Origin: an uncultured Clostridia bacterium | GTDB taxonomy: Bacteria > Bacillota > Clostridia > Christensenellales > UBA1242 | Direction of reading: 5' to 3' | Length of the DNA stretch: 49,513 nucleotides | Assembly (NCBI GenBank): GCA_934772445.1 | Contig: CAKVMJ010000006.1 | Location: 1 to 49,513 of the forward strand | In this document: piece after piece, positions 25,478 to 32,262 of the stretch | How positions within the stretch are numbered: the first letter of the stretch is position 1 | How the letters are laid out: each line of letters opens with the position of its first letter | Notes under the pieces: model-generated | Databases searched by the model: none | What the model saw: only the letters and a program-made list of their open reading frames with translations | Told to the model about the DNA's origin: nothing | Position numbers and translations under genes: made by a program

Positions 25478-25616
25478 TATACTGCATTAATAATATCAAA
25501 CAATACTCTCTTTTATGCGTCTTAACCACTTGACTTGGCTATGCTGGATTTGAACCAACGTATACATCCTTAACTTGGAACTTTTTTTGCTGAATGAGTA
25601 TTTATAATAATGTATA
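25478..25616 (-). ncRNA. RNA A: YrlA-like tRNA-mimicking Y RNA candidate
   Basis: The outer stem UAUAC-AUUA/UAAU-GUAUA and inner stem AAUACUC/GAGUAUU (25602-25596 with 25508-25502) enclose AUUCAGCA and a tRNA-like module. In that module a T-arm GUUGG-UUCAAAU-CCAGC (25559-25543) is followed by AUAGCCAA and a D-arm GUC-AAGUGGUUAA-GAC (25534-25519). The arm order is permuted relative to tRNA and there is no acceptor stem, as described for YrlA RNAs next to Ro60 genes. A consensus promoter lies just upstream and the Ro60-like gene ends 31 bases before it. Confidence 0.68.
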
Positions 25617-25635
25617 ATTTTGTAACTTCTATTAG

Positions 25636-25664
25636 ATTATAGCATATTTAATCATTAAAGTCAA
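25636..25664 (-). promoter_or_regulatory. Promoter of the ncRNA locus
   Basis: TTGACT (25664-25659), 17 bases, TATAAT (25641-25636) on the minus strand. The -35 and spacer overlap the last codons of the Ro60-like gene. The expected start near 25629 lies 12-13 bases before the outer stem of RNA A. Confidence 0.85.
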
Positions 25665-27039
25665 TATCTTTTGCATATTTTTCTAATATTTTATCAATAT
25701 ATGTAGTCATATCAAAGTTATTTTCTAATAATTTCAATATTTGTAGATTATATCCACTTAAATAAATATTTCCGTATTCATCAAATTCAGGTACAGTTTT
25801 TGCTCTATCATTGAAGTTCCACCAAACAATCTTTGTATCTGCTTCTGCTTTTTTAAATAATTCCATAGTCTCTTTTTTAGATTGATTAGAACCATAATCA
25901 AACTCCATATCGGTTAAAACTATCAAATATTCAGGAAATTTTTTTAATCCCTTTAAAATTTTCATTACTTTTCCAAAATCTGTATTAGAACAATCTCCTG
26001 TATATAATGAGTTGTATTGTTCTTTTAGTGTTTCACCTTTTATTGTCATTAAATAAGGGTTAGAACTAAAGCAAATTACTTGATTTGGTGCATATGTACT
26101 ATGTGTGGCAATAGCATGTGCTACAGACATTGCTTTCACCCCAATATCATTTGTATTGCTCCAATCAGGCTTTCCATAATACCAACCACCATTATACATA
26201 CTACCACTAGTATCTAATATAACAATAGCGTCCATTTCTACACCTATTGTAGCATTCTCTACTATTTTTTTGCTTAATATATCAGCATTTTCATTATCAT
26301 TCTTAGAAACTATTTTAAAAGCATCATGAACATTGGCTGTTGATACATTAATTTTGGCCTTATCTTCTTTTACTTTTTGCATATATTCATCAAATCTAGG
26401 TTTAATATCTTCTCTCTTACTAAAACAATTAAGGTATTTAGTCATCGCTAGACTTGGTACTTGTTCAAAATCTATTGTATCTACTAAAGGATGTGTATAT
26501 TCATCTTTATTAAACACTTCATTTAATGGCGTTCCCTCTTTTTTTTCTGCATAACTTAGTTTATATTCTGTAGTATCTATATTTTTAATTAATTTACGGT
26601 ATTCTTTCTCACTAATATCCCATTCTCCACATAATGCTTTAGCAATCTTTTTGTTTTTACTAGATAATCTTGGTAACCATTTCTTCGCTAAGTTTGAACC
26701 ATCCATCATTGCCATATATAAAAATCTTAAATTATCATCTGTAGGTATATGCCATAAATCATCATATCTCCCTGCTATTACTATGTTTTTAGGGCTTACT
26801 TCTGATAATCCCATTAATTTTCTCCCTAAATCTCTTCTTCCTAAGCCATATCTAGGGTCTCTTACAAACATACTGAATAGTTTTTCTTTCTTACTACTTC
26901 CTATTTTTACTTCGTCTAGGTGTTTTTCAAAGTATGATGTCATAAAAAATAGGTCTGTTAGGTTATTTCCTGTTGTTTTATACGATATATCACCATTCTC
27001 TGTCTTTTTTGTGTTCATTATCTTTTCTAGTTTATTCAT
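25648..27039 (-). CDS. DUF2828/TROVE-type vWA protein (Ro60-like)
   Basis: This 463-aa protein has a helical-repeat N-terminal two thirds (DPRYGLGRRDLGRKLMGLSE; GEWDISEKEYRKLIK; FEQVPSLAMTKYLNCFSKRE; KAKINVSTANVHDAF) typical of DUF2828, a relative of the TROVE ring of Ro60. A C-terminal von Willebrand A domain follows, with an intact MIDAS: D276-T-S278-G-S280, T353 and D377 in TDMEFD. Ro60 rings bind Y RNAs and misfolded RNA. The neighbouring structured RNAs on both sides make an RNP role likely. The start has AAGGAAAGAT upstream. Confidence 0.85.
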   Translation of the reverse strand: MNKLEKIMNTKKTENGDISYKTTGNNLTDLFFMTSYFEKHLDEVKIGSSKKEKLFSMFVRDPRYGLGRRDLGRKLMGLSEVSPKNIVIAGRYDDLWHIPTDDNLRFLYMAMMDGSNLAKKWLPRLSSKNKKIAKALCGEWDISEKEYRKLIKNIDTTEYKLSYAEKKEGTPLNEVFNKDEYTHPLVDTIDFEQVPSLAMTKYLNCFSKREDIKPRFDEYMQKVKEDKAKINVSTANVHDAFKIVSKNDNENADILSKKIVENATIGVEMDAIVILDTSGSMYNGGWYYGKPDWSNTNDIGVKAMSVAHAIATHSTYAPNQVICFSSNPYLMTIKGETLKEQYNSLYTGDCSNTDFGKVMKILKGLKKFPEYLIVLTDMEFDYGSNQSKKETMELFKKAEADTKIVWWNFNDRAKTVPEFDEYGNIYLSGYNLQILKLLENNFDMTTYIDKILEKYAKDIDFND

Positions 27040-27059
27040 ATCTTATCTTTCCTTTCTTT

Positions 27060-27298
27060 AAAAATGGGAAAGGAAGTCTCTTTTACAAGGCTTCCTAGTG
27101 TAAGATACACAACACACGTTTTATTTCTTTTCTGTTAATATCGAAAATAATATAAAACCTTTTTTGATGACATTTTTATCAGCATCCTATAGATGTCTGC
27201 TTATTGTTAAAAATATAACCATTTACTTTCTTAATTCTCTTTTGCTGTATTCGTGTGTTTATTATTTTTTTGTATCTTACGCCTGTTCCCTCATCTAT
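27060..27298 (-). ncRNA. Structured leader / RNA C upstream of the Ro60-like gene
   Basis: A long-range stem of 10 bp (27281-27272 with 27109-27100) plus, after an 11-base bulge, 8 bp (AACACACG 27260-27253 with CGUGUGUU 27118-27111) closes about 134 nt. The 5' strand is followed by AAUACAGCA, close to the AUUCAGCA of RNAs A and B. A GGAAG/CUUCC hairpin with a U-rich tail (27096-27060) lies before the ribosome site and could terminate it. No ORF is visible. It may be a free RNA, a 5' UTR regulator, or both. Confidence 0.6.
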
Positions 27299-27304
27299 GG
27301 TTTT

Positions 27305-27333
27305 ATTATATCATGGTTCTAGGGGTTTGTCAA
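27305..27333 (-). promoter_or_regulatory. Consensus promoter of the Ro60-like gene and its leader
   Basis: TTGACA (27333-27328), 17 bases, TATAAT (27310-27305), fully matching consensus, about 270 bases upstream of the start codon. Confidence 0.9.
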
Positions 27334-28330
27334 GTATTTTTTTGCTAGAGGTTTATGTGGGGCTTAGTAGAGGGTTTTTGTGTTTCATATAAGGGGTTGG
27401 GGTAGGTGTTAAGGTGTGTAAAACTATATTTATGAACCTAGACAATATAAGCATTTGTGTACTTTATCCAACGCAGTGTTGTTTATCTCTACATTTGTAG
27501 TTTATCGTACAAATGTTCAATAAATACTATTTATATATATATCTATTCTATTTTACTTAATATACTAGTTAGTATAATATATATTAGTATATATAGTATT
27601 AGTAAATATTAGTATATATACGGATATTAGTAGTATATATGTAGTTTAGTAGTATATAAGTAATATAGTATATACTACAAGTAGAGTAGTATTATTAATA
27701 TATATTACTATATTAGAGTAGTTATTATATTAGATAGTAAATAAAAAAGAGTAGTATATATATTATAATAGTTATTAAATAGATATATATACTATACTAT
27801 GTATTAAAGAAAGAAAAAGTAATTAATAAGAATAGTAATAAGTAAGATATTATTATTATATAAGTACTATAAAAAGAAAGTATTAAGAAAGATAATATAA
27901 TAATAAAGTAAATAAATAGATAGTATAGTATATAAAGTATATAATTAGATAGTTATTATATTAGAGTAGTTTAAATTAGTGAATATATGAAGTATAGTAG
28001 TAAATAGATAGTATTTTAATATATTTATAGTGTATTTTAATATACATTAGTTAAATAATTAGTATAATATCAATTCTAACTATATTTATTTTAATTTTAA
28101 CGAATGTTTACTATATATCTAGTATAAATTATCATTATATTTAAAAACATGCGTCTATGGGCTTTAAAATGACTTTAAAATGGATATTAGTATTTTATAC
28201 ATATAATATTAGTGTTTTTTATTAAAATATCAGTAATAAAAGAATTTTATAAAAAAATATTGTTGTAATGCCTTATAAAATAAGGAATTATGTTAAAAGT
28301 AGTAAATTTTTTAAAGAAATTGTTATTATT
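27334..28330. other. Gene-free AT-rich, C-poor tract; candidate replication origin
   Basis: No gene of credible length lies between the leftward and rightward operons. The first 90 bases include a G-rich run (27358-27412, four GGG/GGGG tracts). From about 27540 the sequence is made almost only of A, T and G (lines counted by eye are 15-20% GC), with at least a dozen TAGTA pentamers in 27.57-27.77 kb and nearly no C on the plus strand through 28.0 kb. This fits a DNA-unwinding or origin region. No iteron array or initiator gene was proven. Confidence 0.4.
28143..28171. repeat. Short direct repeat, left of the plus-strand cassette
   Basis: AAAAACATGCGTCTATGGGC followed by TTTAAAATGA resembles 31399-31429 (two substitutions and one inserted base, with ATGGGCTTTAAAAT exact). 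The pair flanks the rightward operon. Confidence 0.6.
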
Positions 28331-28377
28331 TGCTTGACATATAATAAATATGATGATATCATTTAGTTAGTCAAGCA
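28331..28377 (+). promoter_or_regulatory. Promoter and palindromic operator of the plus-strand cassette
   Basis: TTGACA (28334-28339), 17 bases, TATCAT (28357-28362). The -35 lies in one arm of the inverted repeat TGCTTGAC...GTCAAGCA (28331-28338 and 28370-28377), and the -10 lies in the palindrome ATGATATCAT (28353-28362). Such embedded symmetry suggests control by a dimeric repressor. Confidence 0.75.
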
Positions 28378-28406
28378 AAGATGTTGACTAGAAAGGAGTT
28401 TCAAAA

Positions 28407-28541
28407 ATGAATACAAAAATATCATTTAAATTTACATTTGATGACTACTTAACATTTTGTAAAATATTAAACAAAAAACCTAGTGTTTACAAAAATTTGA
28501 TAGAATATAAAAAGTTCTTGAAATACTTGGAAAGTCATTAA
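28407..28541 (+). CDS. Small protein, first gene of the plus-strand cassette (44 aa)
   Basis: The protein (MNTKISFKFTFDDYLTFCKI..., ending KKFLKYLESH) has a strong AGAAAGGAG ribosome site 8 bases upstream, and the promoter lies 45 bases before that ATG. It is basic and helical; the function is unknown. Strong initiation signals and first position suggest a highly expressed early product. Confidence 0.75.
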   Translation: MNTKISFKFTFDDYLTFCKILNKKPSVYKNLIEYKKFLKYLESH

Positions 28542-28609
28542 ATAAATATAAGTTTGCTAGTATCTTTTAAAAACTAGCAATTCATTATAGAAAGAAGAGG
28601 TAAAAGAAA

Positions 28610-28822
28610 ATGAAAAATATTTTAGAAGAAAAGGGAATTAAAGTTATTGATGAAAGATACGGTAGTTATAAATGTATTTATAATGATAATAAAATCATAT
28701 TAGAATTATGTAGTGGTTTAAGTTATTGTTATAGATTAAATATTAATGGAAAAACAGTTATAAAAAAAGGAAGTTTAATGACTTGTATAAATAAAATATT
28801 AAGAGGTGAAGAAAATGAGTAA
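28610..28822 (+). CDS. Hypothetical protein (70 aa)
   Basis: The protein (MKNILEEKGIKVIDERYGSYKC...) is mixed alpha/beta with SYCYRLNINGKTVIKKG. AGAAGAGG precedes the ATG. It overlaps the next gene by 8 bases. No family was recognised. Confidence 0.72.
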   Translation: MKNILEEKGIKVIDERYGSYKCIYNDNKIILELCSGLSYCYRLNINGKTVIKKGSLMTCINKILRGEENE

Positions 28823-29132
28823 AGTAGAACAATTTTATGTAAAAAATCAATTTGTTATTGAAGATGATGACAAAATAACATTTCAAAGTTATAATAGCAC
28901 AATAGCAATATATGACAGAAAAAATTGTTTGTTAACATTAGGCAGAGATTGGGATTATTCAACAACTACAAGCAAATATTTATATATGTTTATTAATGAC
29001 TATACATATATCAAAGACGAAGAAGAAAGTTGTTTTATAGACTACAAATTGAATAACACAACAAACAAAAGAGCATATATTCAAAAATTAATTGATAGAA
29101 AAGTTATTAATTATAGTGAGGAGTTGTATTAA
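28815..29132 (+). CDS. Hypothetical protein (105 aa)
   Basis: The start is ATG 28815 (MSKVEQFYVKNQFVIEDDD), with AGAGGTGA 6 bases upstream; an in-frame GTG at 28806 lies inside that site. The protein is acidic with many Tyr/Asn residues. No family was recognised. Confidence 0.7.
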   Translation: MSKVEQFYVKNQFVIEDDDKITFQSYNSTIAIYDRKNCLLTLGRDWDYSTTTSKYLYMFINDYTYIKDEEESCFIDYKLNNTTNKRAYIQKLIDRKVINYSEELY

Positions 29133-29133
29133 A

Positions 29134-29436
29134 ATGATTAAAAATTTAACTATATTAAGAAGAGACTATCTAAAAAGAAGTGCAAAAGGTGGATACTTTT
29201 CTAACACATCAGATTATATCATATTAGAAAATGCTACTGATTTGAAAGTTAAGAAAGAATTAGAAGAACTAAACAAGACTTATAAAGTACATTTATTCAA
29301 TATTGAAAAAAGATGGATATTTACTAAAAAAAGTGATGTTAATAACTTCATTAAGTATTATGCAGATAACAAAAATAATATAAGAGAATTAAAACAATAT
29401 GAAAATTTAGCAATTGAATTAATTAAAGAAATATAG
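29134..29436 (+). CDS. Hypothetical protein (100 aa)
   Basis: The start MIKNLTILRRDYLKRSAKGG (ATG 29134) has GTGAGGAG upstream and follows the previous stop by one base. Helical and basic; the middle reads LKVKKELEELNKTYKVHLF. The function is unknown. Confidence 0.72.
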   Translation: MIKNLTILRRDYLKRSAKGGYFSNTSDYIILENATDLKVKKELEELNKTYKVHLFNIEKRWIFTKKSDVNNFIKYYADNKNNIRELKQYENLAIELIKEI

Positions 29437-29450
29437 GAGGATTTAAAATA

Positions 29451-29678
29451 ATGAAAATAAAAAGTAATAACAAAGGATATTGCCCTTTTTGTGGAGAAAA
29501 TAATTTAGAATATGGAGCAGTTAGATTTGAGGGGGAAATGTGTTATTTTCCTTGGGAGTGCTTAACTTGCAAACACGAGGGGCAAGAGTGGTATTTTTTG
29601 GAATTTGTAGGACATAACGTTATTGATGATAACGGGAATGAAATAGAACTGGATAGCAGTATGATTGAGGAAAAATAG
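29451..29678 (+). CDS. Zinc-ribbon protein (75 aa)
   Basis: CPFCGENNLEYGAVRFEGE ... WECLTCKHEGQEWY shows two CxxC pairs about 24 residues apart, a zinc ribbon of the kind seen in small phage early proteins such as Lar-like or transcription-related proteins. AGGAGGA precedes the start. No specific function is assigned. Confidence 0.78.
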   Translation: MKIKSNNKGYCPFCGENNLEYGAVRFEGEMCYFPWECLTCKHEGQEWYFLEFVGHNVIDDNGNEIELDSSMIEEK

Positions 29679-29680
29679 AA

Positions 29681-29845
29681 ATGAAAGAAAAAAGGGAAAT
29701 TGCTAGATTATTAGCAAAAGAGATATTGACAAAAAAAGAAGTGTTTCTACTAGAATTATACAATGCAAAAATAAAAATATTAGAAAATAACAAAAGATTT
29801 AATTACGATGATAAAATACTTTATAGCAATGTAATTAGAAGATAG
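29681..29845 (+). CDS. Hypothetical helical protein (54 aa)
   Basis: The protein MKEKREIARLLAKEILTKKE... ends DKILYSNVIRR. The ATG follows the zinc-ribbon stop by two bases, with GAGGAAAA as ribosome site inside that gene. Amphipathic helix; unknown function. Confidence 0.65.
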   Translation: MKEKREIARLLAKEILTKKEVFLLELYNAKIKILENNKRFNYDDKILYSNVIRR

Positions 29846-29860
29846 AAAGGAAAATAAAAA

Positions 29861-30205
29861 ATGAAAATGTTAGATTGTGAAAGTTTAAATAATGTTAAGC
29901 ATTATTTTGTATACGGTACATTGATGTATTATGAATGTGATTTAATGGAGATGATAGATAGTGCATATTGCTATAATCATTACGGCAATAATTATGATAA
30001 ATATTTAAATAATAAATATATAGCAGATTATTATTTAAATGATAGTTATTGCAACGGTCAACCTAGATTATCAAAAAATATTGTTGAAAGAATAGTAAAA
30101 GATAGAGTTGATTATTTATGCAAGTATGCGAATGTTAAGTATAATGTTTATACTGATGTAGAAGGAGTTAATTATAATTCTTTAGAGTTTAAGGAGAGCG
30201 ATTAA
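29861..30205 (+). CDS. Tyr/Asn-rich hypothetical protein (114 aa)
   Basis: The protein (MKMLDCESLNNVKHYFVYGTLMYY...) is very rich in Tyr, Asn and Asp. AGAAAGGAA precedes the start. The next gene follows after 3 bases. No family was recognised. Confidence 0.72.
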   Translation: MKMLDCESLNNVKHYFVYGTLMYYECDLMEMIDSAYCYNHYGNNYDKYLNNKYIADYYLNDSYCNGQPRLSKNIVERIVKDRVDYLCKYANVKYNVYTDVEGVNYNSLEFKESD

Positions 30206-30208
30206 ATT

Positions 30209-30412
30209 ATGAAAATTAAGTTTAATAAAGAAAATATATTAAAGTCAATTGGTATTGAGTGCAGTTGTGATGCATATTATCTTGCATATATGCAAAAATT
30301 AGTTGATGAGTTATATAGACATAATAAAAATTACAACAATAAGCAATATTATATGATTAATGATTTAAAGGAAATATTAGATAATATAGAAGTTTTAAAG
30401 GAGAGTGAATAA
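30209..30412 (+). CDS. Hypothetical protein (67 aa)
   Basis: The protein (MKIKFNKENILKSIGIECSCDAYYLAYM...) ends EVLKESE, like its neighbours' VDMQNIRESE and EFKESD ends, which reflect a reused AAGGAGAGTGA ribosome site at each gene junction. Unknown function. Confidence 0.72.
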   Translation: MKIKFNKENILKSIGIECSCDAYYLAYMQKLVDELYRHNKNYNNKQYYMINDLKEILDNIEVLKESE

Positions 30413-30413
30413 T

Positions 30414-30932
30414 ATGTATTATAAAAAAGTGAATAAAAATAATAATAAAGAAATGTTTGATTTTTTAAAAAATCATTTCAAATATAATACCTTAAATAGT
30501 TGGAATAATTTGGAAAGTATAGCAAATAACGTAAAAGTTTATAATATTGATGAATTTAAAGGAATAAGAGACCAAGTTTTACAAGTATTAGAACAAGATA
30601 ATTATAATTCTATAAACGATGAAATTAAGGCTTGGGAGTTTGAGCAAGCCCATTGTTGGAAAGTTGGTTTCAATGGCAGAAGTGGTGGTTATTTAGTATT
30701 ATATAATAATGATAATTATTGCTCTGTATTAGATGATTATATAGAAAATAATAACAACTATGAAGATTTTTTACAAGATATTAAGAATAGCGGTTATGGT
30801 ACAATTAAAAATTATCATTATAGATTAGTGCAACAAGTTGAAATGGTGCAAATGTTCGATAAATTATGTGATAAATTGGTGCAAACATGTTTATATTTAG
30901 TTGATATGCAAAATATAAGGGAGAGTGAATAA
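30414..30932 (+). CDS. Hypothetical phage protein (172 aa)
   Basis: The start is ATG 30414 (MYYKKVNKNNNKEMFDFLKN) with AAAGGAG 10 bases upstream; an in-frame GTG at 30405 is inside the ribosome site. The core WEFEQAHCWKVGFNGRSGGY LVLY recalls proteins encoded in accessory regions of many Bacillota phages, function unknown. Its stop overlaps the next ATG (TAATG). Confidence 0.75.
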   Translation: MYYKKVNKNNNKEMFDFLKNHFKYNTLNSWNNLESIANNVKVYNIDEFKGIRDQVLQVLEQDNYNSINDEIKAWEFEQAHCWKVGFNGRSGGYLVLYNNDNYCSVLDDYIENNNNYEDFLQDIKNSGYGTIKNYHYRLVQQVEMVQMFDKLCDKLVQTCLYLVDMQNIRESE

Positions 30933-31177
30933 TGAGCAATAGAAACATAGATATATTTATTAAAATATGCAATGAAAAAGGGCTTACACGGGCTTTTAAA
31001 GAGATAATTACATCGAATTGTATCAAAGACATGACTATTTACAAGTTATTTTACAATATATATTTTCAATTATTTACAAAAAGGGGCAAGCATAATAATT
31101 TTGACGATGAACTTCAACAATGTTTACAATCAATAAATTGCAAAATGATTAATAACAAAGTGGTGAAAGTATCATGA
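30932..31177 (+). CDS. Hypothetical protein (81 aa)
   Basis: The protein (MSNRNIDIFIKICNEKGLTRAFK...) is helical, with IYKLFYNIYFQLF and a basic end. It overlaps upstream and downstream genes (TAATG and ATGA). No family was recognised. Confidence 0.72.
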   Translation: MSNRNIDIFIKICNEKGLTRAFKEIITSNCIKDMTIYKLFYNIYFQLFTKRGKHNNFDDELQQCLQSINCKMINNKVVKVS

Positions 31178-31251
31178 TAATAATAATAGTAATAATAATA
31201 TTTATAATATTTGTAAAATGGACTTTGTCAGGTAGCGGATATAAAAAATAA
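31174..31251 (+). CDS. Tiny membrane peptide (25 aa)
   Basis: MIIIIVIIIFIIFVKW... is a single hydrophobic helix with a short polar tail (TLSGSGYKK). It starts within an ATGA overlap of the previous stop and ends at the operon terminator. Such coupled micro-ORFs are often real but unproven. Confidence 0.45.
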   Translation: MIIIIVIIIFIIFVKWTLSGSGYKK

Positions 31252-31274
31252 GACTAAAAAAATAGTCTTTTTTT
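31250..31274 (+). terminator. Terminator of the plus-strand cassette
   Basis: The stem AAGACTA/TAGTCTT (31250-31256 with 31263-31269) is followed by TTTTT. Confidence 0.88.
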
Positions 31275-31398
31275 GTTGCAATAAGGGGACTATTAAGATA
31301 ATACCACTACCAACGTAAAATTAAGCACCTATTTTAAAGCCATTTATTTTGATTTTAATGCACTTTAATTGTTTGTAGTATAAATGTACTATAAAAGT

Positions 31399-31429
31399 AA
31401 AAACAAACGTCTGATGGGCTTTAAAATTA
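31399..31429. repeat. Short direct repeat, right of the plus-strand cassette
   Basis: AAAAACAAACGTCTGATGGG followed by CTTTAAAATTA, related to 28143-28171. Besides the terminators, 31252-31496 holds nothing else that I can name. Confidence 0.6.
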
Positions 31430-31450
31430 GTCTAGGAATGTTGTTTATAT

Positions 31451-31484
31451 AAAAGAAAAAGATATATCCATAAAAATATATCTT
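31451..31484 (-). terminator. Terminator of the leftward accessory operon
   Basis: The stem AAGATATA/TATATCTT (31484-31477 with 31466-31459) is followed on the minus strand by TTTTTCTTTT. It converges with the plus-strand cassette terminator. Confidence 0.75.
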
Positions 31485-31496
31485 ATATTTTGTATA

Positions 31497-31640
31497 TTAA
31501 TTAATTAATTGTGATAAAATTACAAGCAATGATAATAAACAACAACAAACAAAAATTATAAATATAGTGCTGTATTTTTTATCTTCTTTTATTGCTAAAC
31601 TAATAGCCACAAAAAAATCTTTTATTTTACTTCTTTTCAT
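31497..31640 (-). CDS. Small membrane protein (47 aa)
   Basis: The protein MKRSKIKDFFVAISLAIKED ... has a C-terminal hydrophobic helix with CCC (IFIIFVCCCLLSLLVIL). AGGTGAATT precedes the ATG, and it overlaps the upstream coiled-coil gene by 14 bases. Last gene of the integrase-led operon. Confidence 0.68.
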   Translation of the reverse strand: MKRSKIKDFFVAISLAIKEDKKYSTIFIIFVCCCLLSLLVILSQLIN

Positions 31641-31932
31641 AATTCACCTTTTTTTCTTTTTTTGTAAAAACCTCTAAATCATTTTTCAAATTTTCAATAA
31701 TATTATTTTTTCTTTTTAATTGTTTTTTTAAGTCTTCTATAATAGCAATATTTTTTTCTTTGTTAAGCCTGTCTTCAAAACCTCTTATCGTGTTTTCGTA
31801 TTCTTCTTTTTCCTCTTGGTATTTTTTCTCTAAATTCTTGTATCTTACTTCCCAGCGAACATTTTTTGTTTTGTTCTCAAAACCTCTTACCAAAAAACCT
31901 CTTGCCGATTTTAACTTTTCTATTATTTTCAT
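31627..31932 (-). CDS. Coiled-coil protein (101 aa)
   Basis: The protein (MKIIEKLKSARGFLVRGFENKTK...) is a long charged coiled coil (YKNLEKKYQEEKEEYENTIR; LKKQLKRKNNIIENLKNDLE). The segment RGFENKTKNV is partly echoed by RGFEDRLNKEK. Accessory; unknown function. Confidence 0.72.
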   Translation of the reverse strand: MKIIEKLKSARGFLVRGFENKTKNVRWEVRYKNLEKKYQEEKEEYENTIRGFEDRLNKEKNIAIIEDLKKQLKRKNNIIENLKNDLEVFTKKEKKVNYEKK

Positions 31933-31938
31933 AAATTC

Positions 31939-32262
31939 TTACCACCATAACGCAAAATGAATTATTTTTAATAAGTCGTACATTTCATTAACCAACTTCA
32001 TTACTTTTTTACCTTTAATACCCCAATAAAAACTTTCATCTGCTAAAGTATCCGTTATTTTTATTAGTCTATTTAAAATTTCAAGTTGTGTATAATCTTT
32101 ATTTCTATATTTGTATTTATCATATTCCAAGTCAATATATTTACTAGCATAATTTAAATATGCTTTTAGTCTAATATTTAGCCATTCAATCAAAGTGTAA
32201 TCAAGACTATATGTGTCTTCTTTTAACATTTTTTCTTCTTTTTTCTTAGTTATTATCTTCAT
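31939..32262 (-). CDS. Hypothetical helical protein (107 aa)
   Basis: It starts at ATG 32262, 7 bases after GGAGAA, overlapping the upstream stop. The sequence includes SLDYTLIEWLNIRLKAYLNY and ends in the aromatic IIHFALWW. No family was recognised. Confidence 0.7.
   Translation of the reverse strand: MKIITKKKEEKMLKEDTYSLDYTLIEWLNIRLKAYLNYASKYIDLEYDKYKYRNKDYTQLEILNRLIKITDTLADESFYWGIKGKKVMKLVNEMYDLLKIIHFALWW

Noticed and set aside
25502..25602. A conventional or degenerate tRNA-Asn-like gene around the UUCAAAU loop
   Set aside because: There is no acceptor stem, no CCA end with a matching 5' strand, A instead of U at the expected position 33, and the D-arm lies 3' of the T-arm. The permuted, stem-closed layout fits a Y RNA better.
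27540..28100. CRISPR array
   Set aside because: TAGTA-rich sequence has no regular repeat-spacer spacing and no cas genes are present.
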